Positions 26,201 to 38,695 of a stretch of DNA of 64,000 bases are shown piece by piece. The notes beneath the pieces are model-generated. The model had not been told where the DNA came from and did not search any database. It was given only the letters and a program-made list of their open reading frames with translations. This DNA comes from Sipunculus nudus (lineage: Eukaryota > Annelida > Sipuncula > Golfingiida > Sipunculidae), in assembly GCA_026874595.1 (NCBI GenBank), contig CM049318.1, positions 33,131,956-33,195,955 on the forward strand. The letters are read 5' to 3'. Each line of letters begins with the position of its first letter. Position 1 is the stretch's first letter. The translations under genes and the position numbers were made by a program.

Positions 26201-29200
26201 AAATCTCTGATTCCGGCAAGCAATAAACTATAACGCGACAGAAATGGCAAACCGGCCCGCAAAGAGGGTCTGTGGTCACTTATTTTATACGGCGAACGCT
26301 ATAATTTTTGCAGTCACGGGAAAGCGTGTCTGTCTTTCATACTAAAACGCGTGCATGCATGCGTGATGGCATATGTATTTGTGCATGCTGGTTTTAATTT
26401 TTACAAAGTTGCTAAAATTTGCGGGGACCGTGTATGATTAAACAAAAGAGGTCATGGGCAGAAAGGCCATGAAACGCCAATTCATATGGTGTACAGTTTA
26501 TGTAACTAAAATGTGTAGTTTTGGAGATATGGTTAAACAATGATAGTAGGTACGGGGTTGCAGTGCAGCGCCCCCTAGCGGTAATTTTCCAAAAACTGAA
26601 CAATTGCTTTCGAGATATTAGTGTATGACGTAACATGTATCAGTTTCAAAAGGATGCCTGCATATCTGTGGCCTATAGGGCATGTCACCGTGAAATCGCG
26701 AAATCTCATTCGACGAGAAACGGTGCGAGATTTTGCAAGATTTTTGGTTGGATCACCGAGAACTCACCAAGGGCTACAAGATGCAAAAATTTTGACCTCT
26801 CTAGCATAAAAACTGACAGAGTTAGAAGCTGAAAACTGCATATTTTCAAAATTCAAAGGTTTTACCCCAAAAATAGAGAAATCTGGCAATAGCGCACTTT
26901 GGCACCTATGCGCAAAAATAAGCCCATGGACCCTAGTTTAAGGTGCTGTGATGGAAATGGCCCAATGTTTAATAGTTCTGGAGGTATAGCACCAAAACAA
27001 ATTTTCATGTTTTTTCATCTGCAACGCCCCCTGGCGGCCATTTCCAAAATCTGAAAAACCCGTTTCGAGATATTCTTATGTTACATAAAATATCTCAGAA
27101 TCAGTAAAATTGCTGCAAATTTGAAAAATATCACGAAATTCCATGATTTCTCCCCAAAATTGCGTAACCATGGTAACAGCGAAATGAGGCAATTTTGCAG
27201 TGTTGGAAGTGGCCATGCAGTGGCAAATAAAACGGGCTACAGATTAGGTGCCTACGGCTATTTTTGATGAAGGTATGAAGAAAAAAACCGTTTTTGAGCT
27301 TTTTGGTGACCCTGACCTTGACCCTTGACCGATCATGACCAAAAACAATAGGCTCCGAGAAGAACCGATTATACACTCTATCTATAAGTATCAGGACGAT
27401 TGGTGCAAAATTGTGGCCTGTAGAGCGGGGACATACAGACAAACAAACAAACGGAACTGATCAACATACTTGTCGAAATCTCTGATTCCGGCAAGCAATA
27501 AACTATAACGCGACAGAAATGGCAAACCGGCCCGCAAAGAGTGCCTGTGGTCACTTATTTTATACGGCGAACGCTATAATTTTTGCAGTCACGGGAAAGC
27601 GTGTCTGTCTTTCATACTAAAACGCGTGCATGCATGCGTGATGGCATATGTATTTGTGCATGCGGGTTTTAATTTTTACAAAGTTGCTAAAATTTGCGGG
27701 GACCGTGTATGATTAAACAAAAGAGGTCATGGGCAGAAAGGCCATGAAACGCCAATTCATATGGTGTACAGTTTATGTACCTAAAATGTGTAGTTTTGGA
27801 GATATGGTTAAACAATGATAGTAGGTACGGGGTTGCAGTGCAGCGCCCCCTAGCGGTAATTTTCCAAAAACTGAACAATTGCTTTCGAGATATTAGTGTA
27901 TGACGTAACATGTATCAGTTTCAAAAGGATGCCTGCATATCTGTGGCCTATAGGGCATGTCACCGTGAAATCGCGAAATCTCATTCGACGAGAAACGGTG
28001 CGAGATTTTGCAAGATTTCTGGTTGGATCACCGAGAACTCACCAAGGGCTACAAGATGCAAAAATTTTGACCTCTCTAGCATAAAAACTGACAGAGTTAG
28101 AAGCTGAAAACTGCATATTTTCAAAATTCAAAGGTTTTACCCCAAAAATAGAGAAATCTGGCAATAGCGCACTTTGGCACCTATGCGCAAAAATAAGCCC
28201 ATGGACCCTAGTTTAAGGTGCTGTGATGGAAATGGCCCAATGTTTAATAGTTCTGGAGGTATAGCACCAAAACAAATTTTCATGTTTTTTCATCTGCAAC
28301 GCCCCCTGGCGGCCATTTCCAAAATCTGAAAAACCCGTTTCGAGATATTCTTATGTTACATAAAATATCTCAGAATCAGTAAAATTGCTGCAAATTTGAA
28401 AAATATCACGAAATTCCATGATTTCTCCCCAAAATTGCGTAACCATGGTAACAGCGAAATGAGGCAATTTTGCAGTGTTGGAAGTGGCCATGCAGTGGCA
28501 AATAAAACGGGCTACAGATTAGGTGCCTACGGCTATTTTTGACGAAGGTATGAAGAAAAAACCGTTTTTGAGCTTTTTGGTGACCCTGACCTTGACCCTT
28601 GACCGATCATGACCAAAAACAATAGGCTCCGAGAAGAACCGATTATACACTCTATCTATAAGTATCAGGACGATTGGTGCAAAATTGTGGCCTGTAGAGC
28701 GGGGACATACAGACAAACAAACAAACGGAACTGATCAACATACTTGTCGAAATCTCTGATTCCGGCAAGCAATAAACTATAACGCGACAGAAATGGCAAA
28801 CCGGCCCGCAAAGAGTGCCTGTGGTCACTTATTTTATACGGCGAACGCTATAATTTTTGCAGTCACGGGAAAGCGTGTCTGTCTTTCATACTAAAACGCA
28901 TGCATGCATGCGTGATGGCATATGTATTTGTGCATGCGGGTTTTAATTTTTACAAAGTTGCTAAAATTTGCGGGGACCGTGTATGATTAAACAAAAGAGG
29001 TCATGGGCAGAAAGGCCATGAAACGCCAATTCATATGGTGTACAGTTTATGTACCTAAAATGTGTAGTTTTGGAGATATGGTTAAACAATGATAGTAGGT
29101 ACGGGGTTGCAGTGCAGCGCCCCCTAGCGGTAATTTTCCAAAAACTGAACAATTGCTTTCGAGATATTAGTGTATGACGTAACATGTATCAGTTTCAAAA

Positions 29201-31320
29201 GGATGCCTGCATATCTGTGGCCTATAGGGCATGTCACCGTGAAATCGCGAAATCTCATTCGACGAGAAACGGTGCGAGATTTTGCAAGATTTTTGGTTGG
29301 ATCACCGAGAACTCACCAAGGGCTACAAGATGCAAAAATTTTGACCTCTCTAGCATAAAAACTGACAGAGTAAGAAGCTGAAAACTGCATATTTTCAAAA
29401 TTCAAAGGTTTTACCCCAAAAATAGAGAAATCTGGCAATAGCGCACTTTGGCACCTATGCGCAAAAATAAGCCCATGGACCCTAGTTTAAGGTGCTGTGA
29501 TGGAAATGGCCCAATGTTTAATAGTTCTGGAGGTATAGCACCAAAACAAATTTTCATGTTTTTTCATCTGCAACGCCCCCTGGCGGCCATTTCCAAAATC
29601 TGAAAAACCCGTTTCGAGATATTCTTATGTTACATAAAATATCTCAGAATCAGTAAAATTGCTGCAAATTTGAAAAATATCACGAAATTCCATGATTTCT
29701 CCCCAAAATTGCGTAACCATGGTAACAGCGAAATGAGGCAATTTTGCAGTGTTGGAAGTGGCCATGCAGTGGCAAATAAAACGGGCTACAGATTAGGTGC
29801 CTACGGCTATTTTTGACGAAGGTATGAAGAAAAAACCGTTTTTGAGCTTTTTGGTGACCCTGACCTTGACCCTTGACCGATCATGACCAAAAACAATAGG
29901 CTCCGAGAAGAACCGATTATACACTCTATCTATAAGTATCAGGACGATTGGTGCAAAATTGTGGCCTGTAGAGCGGGGACATACAGACAAACAAACAAAC
30001 GGAACTGATCAACATACTTGTCGAAATCTCTGATTCCGGCAAGCAATAAACTATAACGCGACAGAAATGGCAAACCGGCCCGCAAAGAGTGCCTGTGGTC
30101 ACTTATTTTATACGGCGAACGCTATAATTTTTGCAGTCACGGGAAAGCGTGTCTGTCTTTCATACTAAAACGCGTGCATGCATGCGTGATGGCATATGTA
30201 TTTGTGCATGCGGGTTTTAATTTTTACAAAGTTGCTAAAATTCGCGGGGACCGTGTATGATTAAACAAAAGAGGTCATGGGCAGAAAGGCCATGAAACGC
30301 CAATTCATATGGTGTACAGTTTATGTACCTAAAATGTGTAGTTTTGGAGATATGGTTAAACAATGATAGTAGGTACGGGGTTGCAGTGCAGCGCCCCCTA
30401 GCGGTAATTTTCCAAAAACTGAACAATTGCTTTCGAGATATTAGTGTATGACGTAACATGTATCAGTTTCAAAAGGATGCCTGCATATCTGTGGCCTATA
30501 GGGCATGTCACCGTGAAATCGCGAAATCTCATTCGACGAGAAACGGTGCGAGATTTTGCAAGATTTTTGGTTGGATCACCGAGAACTCACCAAGGGCTAC
30601 AAGATGCAAAAATTTTGACCTCTCTAGCATAAAAACTGACAGAGTTAGAAGCTGAAAACTGCATATTTTCAAAATTCAAAGGTTTTACCCCAAAAATAGA
30701 GAAATCTGGCAATAGCGCACTTTGGCACCTATGCGCAAAAATAAGCCCATGGACCCTAGTTTAAGGTGCTGTGATGGAAATGGCCCAATGTTTAATAGTT
30801 CTGGAGGTATAGCACCAAAACAAATTTTCATGTTTTTTCATCTGCAACGCCCCCTGGCAGCCATTTCCAAAATCTGAAAAACCCGTTTCGAGATATTCTT
30901 ATGTTACATAAAATATCTCAGAATCAGTAAAATTGCTGCAAATTTGAAAAATATCACGAAATTCCATGATTTCTCCCCAAAATTGCGTAACCATGGTAAC
31001 AGCGAAATGAGGCAATTTTGCAGTGTTGGAAGTGGCCATGCAGTGGCAAATAAAACGGGCTACAGATTAGGTGCCTACGGCTATTTTTGACGAAGGTATG
31101 AAGAAAAAACCGTTTTTGAGCTTTTTGGTGACCCTGACCTTGACCCTTGACCGATCATGACCAAAAACAATAGGCTCCGAGAAGAACCGATTATACACTC
31201 TATCTATAAGTATCAGGACGATTGGTGCAAAATTGTGGCCTGTAGAGCGGGGACATACAGACAAACAAACAAACGGAACTGATCAACATACTTGTCGAAA
31301 TCTCTGATTCCGGCAAGCAA
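20264..31320. repeat. 1274-bp tandem array: 9 X modules, 8 Y spacers
   Basis: Nearly identical monomers repeat every 1274-1275 bp; equivalent points lie at 21524, 22799, 24073, 25347, 26621, 27896, 29170 and 30444. Each monomer is an X module (~860 bp, from ATGTATCAGTTTCAAAAGG to TTCCGGCAAGC) plus a Y spacer (~414 bp, from TAAACTATAACGCGACAG). The array starts and ends with X. X carries one CTCF-like box, one X-box palindrome, one TGACC cluster and a hairpin end; Y carries one CTCF-like box and alternating GCATGCATGC. Short frames in it repeat because the DNA repeats; none looks like a gene. Confidence 0.95.
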
Positions 31321-33234
31321 CAAGATGACCAGAGGTCACGCGCTTGCCGGAAATGGAAATGATACAGACAGATAGACAGAGAGTGCATGTAGAAACAGTC
31401 ATATGAATGAGCAACATTGTGGGGGCAGCAGAAACGGATAATATGTTTATTTATGCATGCTGACCTTTAACAGCTGCATATCTTTCTAGTGTAAAAGGGA
31501 CCAAGTTCAATATTTTTTTCATTGAAATCCCGTTAATCTCGTTTGAAAAGAAGCAGTGAGACGTTTTCAGGTTTGTCATGTCAAGCTGTTCATATGTGAC
31601 AAAATGCCGAAAACTAGAACTACTTTGTTGTAAAAGGCGCCAAGTTATAAGCATTTCAGTGACATCTCGTTTGTTCACGTTGCACAAGATATGGTGCGAG
31701 ATTTGGGCAGACTTATGGCTTTATCTAATCAAGCAGTTCATATGTGACCTAGACCTTCGTACCTGTAAAAATCGCCGAGTTAAAAGGATTTTGGTGAAAT
31801 CTCGTGTTTTCTCGTTTGACGAGATACGGTGCGAGATTGTGCCTGACTTGGAGTTCTGTCATGTCAAGCGGGTCATGTGGAACTAAATGCCGAAAACTAG
31901 ACCTGTCTAGCTGCAGTTCCGCGAAATGTCGTGTTTTCTTGTTTGACGGGATACGGTGCGAGATTTTGCCTGACATGCATGTCTGTCGTGTCAAGCTGGT
32001 CTAGTGGAACAAAATGCCGAAAACCAGACCTGTCTATCTATAAAACTCCCCGAGTTATAACCAATGCCGTGAAATCTCATGTTTTCTCGTTTGACGAGAT
32101 ACGGTGCGACATTCGGCCTGACTTTCAGTTCTGTCATATCCAGCAGGTCATGTGAAAGAAAATGCCGAAAACTAGACCTGTCTAGCTGTAAAACTCGCCG
32201 AGTTATAAGTATTTCCGTGAAATCTTGTGTTTTCTCGTTTGACGAGATAGGGTGCGAGATTTGGCCTGACTTGCACATCTATCGTGTCAAGCTGGTCATG
32301 TGGAAGGAAATGCCGGAAACCAGACGTGTCTAGCTGTAAAACTGGCCGAGTTATAAGCATTTCCGTGAAATTTCGTGTTTTCTCGTTTGACGAGATACGG
32401 TGCGAGATTTTGCCAGACTTGCATATCTGTCGTGTCAAGCTGGTCTAGTGGAACTAAATGCCGAAAACCAGACGTGTCTAGCTGTAAAACTGGCCAAGTT
32501 ATTAGCATTTCCGTGAAATCCCTTGTTTTCCCGTTTGACGAGATACGGTGCGAGATTTGGCCTGTCTTGCAGCTCTGTCGTGTCAAGCTTGTTTGGTGGA
32601 ACGAAATGCCGAAAACCAGACCTGTCTAGCTGTAAAAGTCGCCGAGTTATAAGCATTTCCGCGAAGTCTCGTTTTTTCTCATTTGACGAGATATGGCGCG
32701 AGATTTGGCGTGACTTTCAGTTCTGTCGTATCAAGCTGGTCATGTGGAACAAAATGCCGAAAACTAGATCTGCCTAGCTTAAAAACTGACAAGGTTACAA
32801 AAAAATGGTCGTGTTATTTCCAATTTCCATGATTTTTGCCCAAAAAATGTAACCATGGTAACGGCAAATTTAAGTAAGCTACATATCAAAAGAAAGGCCA
32901 GGTGATGACGAAAAAAATGAGCTATTGCAGAAGTGGATAAGCCTATTTATGGCGAAGTTATAGTGCAAAAACCGTTAACCACACCCGTCGTGACCTTGAC
33001 CCTTGACCTTGGAGCAATGTTGACCAAAAACAATAGGGTTCCAGGGTGTTCGGTTGTCAATCACCCCTGTAAGGGTCATGTCGATTGCTGCAAAATTGTG
33101 GCCAGGAGAGCGCAGACAAACAACAAAAAAACAAACAAAAAAACAAACAAAAAAACAAACAGACAAATGGACATATGCAACTGACCAACATGCTTGCCGG
33201 AAATCTTCCGGCAAGCAACAAACAGACAGACAGA
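31321..33234 (-). mobile_element. Concatemer element 9 (type B)
   Basis: Left edge CAAGATGACCAGAGGTCA, a 148-bp array, then a tail matching elements 3 and 7. The right edge has AAAC/AAAAAAC repeats, one compact hairpin (GCTTGCCGGAAATC, TTCCGGCAAGC near 33192) and an ACAG run. Confidence 0.6.
31530..32790. repeat. 148-bp tandem repeat array, about 9 units
   Basis: The landmark lies near 31538, 31675, 31812, 31938, 32086, 32235, 32383, 32531 and 32680. From 31812 on, units correspond one-to-one with those of element 7, so the two arrays share ancestry by duplication of the whole element. Confidence 0.87.
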
Positions 33235-35511
33235 CTAGACGACCATAGGTCGAACGCTTGCCGGAAATCGGAAGTGAAACACAGACGGAGAGACAGAACA
33301 TATTGTTGGTTTTCTATTAATGGAATGACCCTCAGGGACATTGCTGAGAATATGTGGCCCGTAGAATGACATATGAGACAAAAGAACAGGCAAGCAGACA
33401 AAGCTGACAACAAAAGACGAACAGACAGACATACTGACTTTGTGAGACAAGATTGACACCAGATGACTTAACCTAGTTATGGAGAAGATTCAAAGGAAGA
33501 AAATGAGTTATAATTTATGTAATTTAGATTTTTAGTTTTGGAGGTATGGCGAATTAATGATATACTTGGGAGCTCGACTGTAGTGCCCTCTGGCGGACAT
33601 ATTTCGAAGACGACAAATGCGTTTCGTATTATCAGTGTATGACATGAGATGTCCCAGTTTCAAAAGGATTCTGTCAAAGCTGTGGCCTGTAGAATGCTAT
33701 ATGTAAGGCGTAAGAACCAGCAGGCAGGCGACTTTGAGGATAACGGACAAACAGATGGACACACTGACAAAGTGACAGAAGATTGAAACCAGATGCCTTA
33801 ATCAGGTTAAGGAGAAGACTCAAAGGAAGAAAATAAGCTAAAGTTTATGTTACTGAGGTTTTGGGTGTAGAGATATGGCCAATACAATGGTATGTGTGTG
33901 ATGGTCGTGTGCAGCGCCCACTAGTGGCTATATCCCGAAAATGAAAAATTTATTTCTAGATATTAGTGTAAGACATAAGATGTAATAGTTTCAAAAGGAT
34001 TCCGTCAAAACTGTGGCCTATAGAATGCTATATGTGAGACGCAAGAACCAGCAAGCAGGCGAATTTAAGGACAACTGACAAACAGACGGACACACTGACA
34101 AAGTGACTCAAGATTGAGTCCAGATAACTACTTCAGGTTATGGAGAAAACTCAGAGGAAGAAAAATGCTACAGTTTATGTAACTGAGGTTTATAGTTTTG
34201 GAGATATTGCCAAAGCATGATATGTTGGGAGAGGTTCGAGTTCAGCGCCCCCTAGCGGCCATATCCGGAAAATGAAAAATTGGTTTCGAGATATTAGTGT
34301 AAGACTCAAGATGTAATAATTTCAAAAGGATTCTTTCAAAACTGTGGCCTGTAGAATGCTATATGAGAGACGCAAGAGCAAGCAGGCGAACTTGAGGACA
34401 ACTGACAAACAGACGGACACACTGACAAAGTGACACAGGATTGACACCAGATGATATTACTAGATCGTGGAGAAGACTCAGGGGAAGAAAATAAGCCATA
34501 GTTTCTGTAATTGAGGCTTTGGGTTTTAGAGATATGGTCAATATAATGATATGTGTGTGAGGGTCATGTGCAGCGCCACCTAGCGGCCATATCCGGAAAA
34601 TGAAAAATACGTTTTGAGATATTTCTGTAAAACATAATATGCATCAGTTTTCAAATGCTTCTTTAAAAAACTGTGGCCTGAAGAATGCTATTGTGACACG
34701 CAAGAACCAGCAAACAGGCGAATTTCAGGACAACTGAGAAACAGACAGACACACTGACAAAGTGACACAAGATTGAGACCAGATGACATTATCAGTTTAT
34801 GGAGAAGACTCAGAGGAAAAAAATAAGCTATAGTTTATGTAATTGAGGCTTTGGGTTTTAGAGATATGGCCAATGTAATGATATATGTGTGAGGGACATA
34901 TGCAGCGCCCCCTAGCAGCCATATTCAAAAAATGAAAAAACAATTTTGAGATACTAGTGTAGGACTTATGATATTTCAGTTTCAAAAAGATTCCTGAAAT
35001 AATGTGGCCTTTGGCGCAAGATGAATGCAATCTCGAAATATCTCTATTCACGAGATATTTTACGAGATACTGCAAGACTTGTAATAAAATCTTGTAGTAC
35101 TAGTTGAATGCTACCTGATACAAAAAACTAGGTCTCTCTAGCTTTAAAACTGACAAAGTTAGAAAAATAAGACCCCTTAATTTCGAATATCATGACTTTT
35201 CCCCCAAAATTTGTAACCATGGTTACGGCAAATTTGAGTCAGCTACACACCAGATGACAGGCCTTGGAATGACGATTAAAATGAGCTATTGTTGAAGTAG
35301 ATACGACTAATAGTCACAAAGATATGAAGAAAAAAACGTTTTGAGAAGTTTTGATGACCTTGACCTTGACCTTTAACTTATTTTGACCAAAAACAATAGG
35401 GCACCTAGAATTTTGTTTGTCCATCATCCCTGAAAGTTTCAAGGTGATTGTGGCGAAATTGTCGCCAGGAGAGTGATGACAAACAAACAGACAGACAGAC
35501 AGACAAACAGA
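33235..35511 (-). mobile_element. Concatemer element 10 (type A)
   Basis: Left hairpin as in element 1, five ~330-bp subunits as in element 2, ACAG/AAAC right end. CTCF-like boxes lie near 33580, 33911, 34241, 34571 and 34901. It parallels element 2 over its whole length. Confidence 0.6.
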
Positions 35512-36038
35512 CTAGACGACCATAGGTCGGGACTTGCCGGAAGTAGAAATTAGAAAGTCAAACTAACAGACAACAAACAGAAGAAAGGCAAAAAACATTT
35601 GGAACAGGTCAAATGACCAACCCCTATTGTTTGGAAAACATAAGCACATCTTTATGTGGTTTTCTGATTTTCAAAAGTCGCAGACGAGTAGACAGACAAA
35701 CAGACAGACAGACAGAAAAAAAAAACTCCAGGTGAAGGTCGTGTACTCATGCCATACAAAATTGAAAGCATGAATAAAATAAGCCACAGTCTATTCGAAT
35801 AATTCTTCATACTTTGAATTTCATGAATTGTTACCTACATAAGGTCACTATGGTAAGGGAAGAATATGAAAGAGTAACCAAGAGGATAAACGCATTAAAT
35901 CAAGTTTCAGATGCTACAATCAAAATTGTGACACAGTTTATAGTTTTGGAGATATGGTACAATAATGATTACTGCTGCAGCATCTGGGTGGTAATTTTCC
36001 AAAATGATAAAAGTAAGCTTCGCGAAATTTTATTAGTA

Positions 36039-36040
<2 letters not shown>

Positions 36041-36074
<34 letters not shown>
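36041..36074. repeat. TTA trinucleotide microsatellite
   Basis: About eleven uninterrupted TTA units, at the position where element 4 has an AT-dinucleotide run. Confidence 0.95.
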
Positions 36075-36076
<2 letters not shown>

Positions 36077-36248
36077 GATGTATAATTTATATTTAACCCC
36101 TACCCCTAATTGCAAACCGGATATCCGTCCCTGATTTGACACACCCAACTACAAATCGGGGATCCGTCCCTGATATTATAGTTGTGATTGTGCTTACCAG
36201 CAACACTATCTCTGCATTCCGTAACATTTCGGGGAGCCTCTCTCTTTG

Positions 36249-36278
36249 TTTTTTTTTTTTTTTTTTGTTTTTTTTTTT
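36249..36278. repeat. Poly-T tract
   Basis: A 30-base T run with a single G interruption inside element 11. A retroposed poly-A tail in minus orientation is possible, but nothing else supports it. Confidence 0.9.
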
Positions 36279-37852
36279 AAGGGATTATCCTTTACAACAG
36301 GTCATTAAGCTCTCAATGCATTGAAAACCTCAAAGTGCGGCCATACAAATAATGAAAAGAGGCCACCACCAAAAGCACAGGTGGGATCAATCCGAATTGT
36401 GTCTTTTTCATGGACCATCGCACATCCATAGAACAAAGCTCCAACTGTCAAATGTAATGCCCCTGCTGACATTTACTATTACATACTGCCATCGCTATGG
36501 TCATGGCAATTGGATGTACTTTTTTTATTTGAAGAAAAACGATGCAAGATTCGAAGAAACTTACAATATAATCATATAATGTGACCGAGAATGTTAGACG
36601 CTATCAAATGCTGAAAACTATAAGTCTTCCACATAAAAATAACACAATTATAGGCGTTTCTTTGAATGGTCCCATGTTCTCGTTTGACAAGAAATGGTGC
36701 GAGATATGACGAGATATTCACTTTTATCACTTAAAACTAGTCAAATGATTCTTGAACAATAGAAAAATAAAATATCTAGCATGAAATTGACCGAAATAAA
36801 GACATTTGTTTGAAATCTAAAATATTCTCGTTTGGCGGGAGATGATACGAGATGTGGCGAGATTTGCAGTGTAATCATGTCCAGCTTCTGAAATACTACC
36901 AAATGCTGAAAACTACTCCATTTTAGCATTAACCGTGATCAAGTTATAAGCATTTCTGTGAAATCTCGTAATTTCTCGTTTGGCAATAAACCGAGCGAGA
37001 TTTGACGAGAATTGCAATGGAATGGCTTAGAACCAAGAGAAAGCAGCCTTATGCTAAAAACTAGACCCTTAAAGCATAAATATTAACCGAGATAGAAGCC
37101 AAAAACTACATATTTTCAGATCGTCAAGTTTAACCCCAAAATTTGGTAACCATGGTAACGGCAGCACAAGGCTATATGTAGGAAGGAATAAGGCAATGAT
37201 CCTAGTTTTAGATGCGACAAAGAAAATTGTTATATGCTTAATATTTTTTAAGATATTGCCGAAAAATGAAAAGTTGTAGTGTTTCCGGTACCACGCCCCC
37301 TGGTGGCTATTTTCGAAAAATGAAAAAACAAGTTTGAGATAATACAGAAAAACAGAAAATATGTCACTTTTAGAACGTTAGCTGTAAAGCTGCCACCTCA
37401 AAATCATATTTAATGAAATCTCGAAAAACCTCGTTTGACGAAAAATGGCACGAGATTTTGTGAGACTTGCATTAATTTTCCATTGAGCATATTAAATGCT
37501 AAACAATGCAAAAAACTAGACCTCTCTAACTTAAAAAATGAGAAATTTGGAGTGAAAATTTCGAATTTTCAGATTTTCCCCCAAAATACGTTACCATGGT
37601 AACAATTGACCGGAAAAATTTGATAGCAATTGGAAAGCTAACATAAAGAGGAGTAAAATGAGCTACAGATTATGCGGCTACGATTATTATTGACGAAGAT
37701 ATGAAGAAAATAAAAATTTTAGGTGTTTTGGTGACACTGACCTTGACCTTTCACCGTTTAATGACCAAAAACAATAGGCTCCGAGGAGAACCGATCTTAC
37801 ACTATATTTATAAGTTTCAGAGCGGTCGGTGAAAAATTGTGGCCTGTAGAGC

Positions 37853-37883
<31 letters not shown>

Positions 37884-38695
37884 AACTAGACGACCATAGG
37901 TCGAGAGCTTGCCGGACTTAAATGACAGACAAATGGAGAAACAGGACAAACTGACGGTTTTCTATCAATTGAATGACTTTTAAAGTGATTGCTGGAACGT
38001 TTGGCCTGTTGAACGACATATATCACACAAAAGAACATGAAATCAGACATAGCTCAAAACAGACAAATATACTGACACACCTGAGAAAACAGACTACAAG
38101 TTAAGGTAGAGTTTATAATGTCGGAGATATGGCCAAAAAATGATATGGTGTGGAGGCTCTACCGCAGCATCCCCTAGCGGCCATATCCCAAAAATTAAAA
38201 AATTTCTTTTGAGATATTATTGTAAGAAATGTTCCAAAATGTATATATTATTGTAAGAGATGTTCCAATTCCAAAAGGATTCCTTCAAAACTGTGGCCTG
38301 AAGATTTGCTAACTGTAAGACGCAAGATCCAGCAATCAGGCGAAAATGAGGATCACTGACAAACAAACAGACATACTGAAAAACTGTGGCCTGAAGATCG
38401 CTAACTGTAAGACGCAAGATCCAGCAAGCAGGTGAAATAGAGGATCACTGACAAACAGACAGACATACTGAAAAAGTGACACAAGAATAAGACCAGATGA
38501 CTAACTCAGATTATGGAGAAGATTCAAAGGAAGACAATAAGTCATAGTGTTTGTAATTGAAGTTTATAGTTATGTAGATATGGCAAAGAAATATATATAG
38601 GGGAGAGGCGAGTGCAACGCCCCCTATTGGCAATATCCAGAAAATGAATAATCTGTTTCGAGATATTACTGTAAGATGTAAGATGTAATAGTTTA

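Larger units (their letters stand above)
17360..31320 (-). mobile_element. Concatemer element 8 (type D, 14 kb, carries amplified array)
   Basis: Left edge is CTAG plus the CGACC/GGTCG hairpin and GAGAGCTTGCCGG. The first 2.9 kb (17360-20262) match 37886-40790 of element 12, including a nested insertion at the same point. The rest is an array of ~1274-bp monomers ending in a GATTCCGGCAAGC hairpin half. No coding capacity is seen. Confidence 0.55.
35512..37885 (-). mobile_element. Concatemer element 11 (type C)
   Basis: Left edge CTAGACGACCATAGGTCG. The first ~1 kb resembles the start of element 4, including an inverted GGGGATCCGTCCCTG phrase. 36530-37600 resembles 8550-9720. A TGACCTTGACC cluster lies near 37737 and an ACAG run ends the unit. 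It is shorter than element 4 because it lacks the type A and X portions. Confidence 0.55.

Noticed and set aside
20873-31264. Sets of identical 60-75-residue frames every 1274 bp
   Set aside because: They repeat only because the DNA repeats. Both strands and overlapping frames are open, frames are lost in some copies by single changes, and no known domain is seen.
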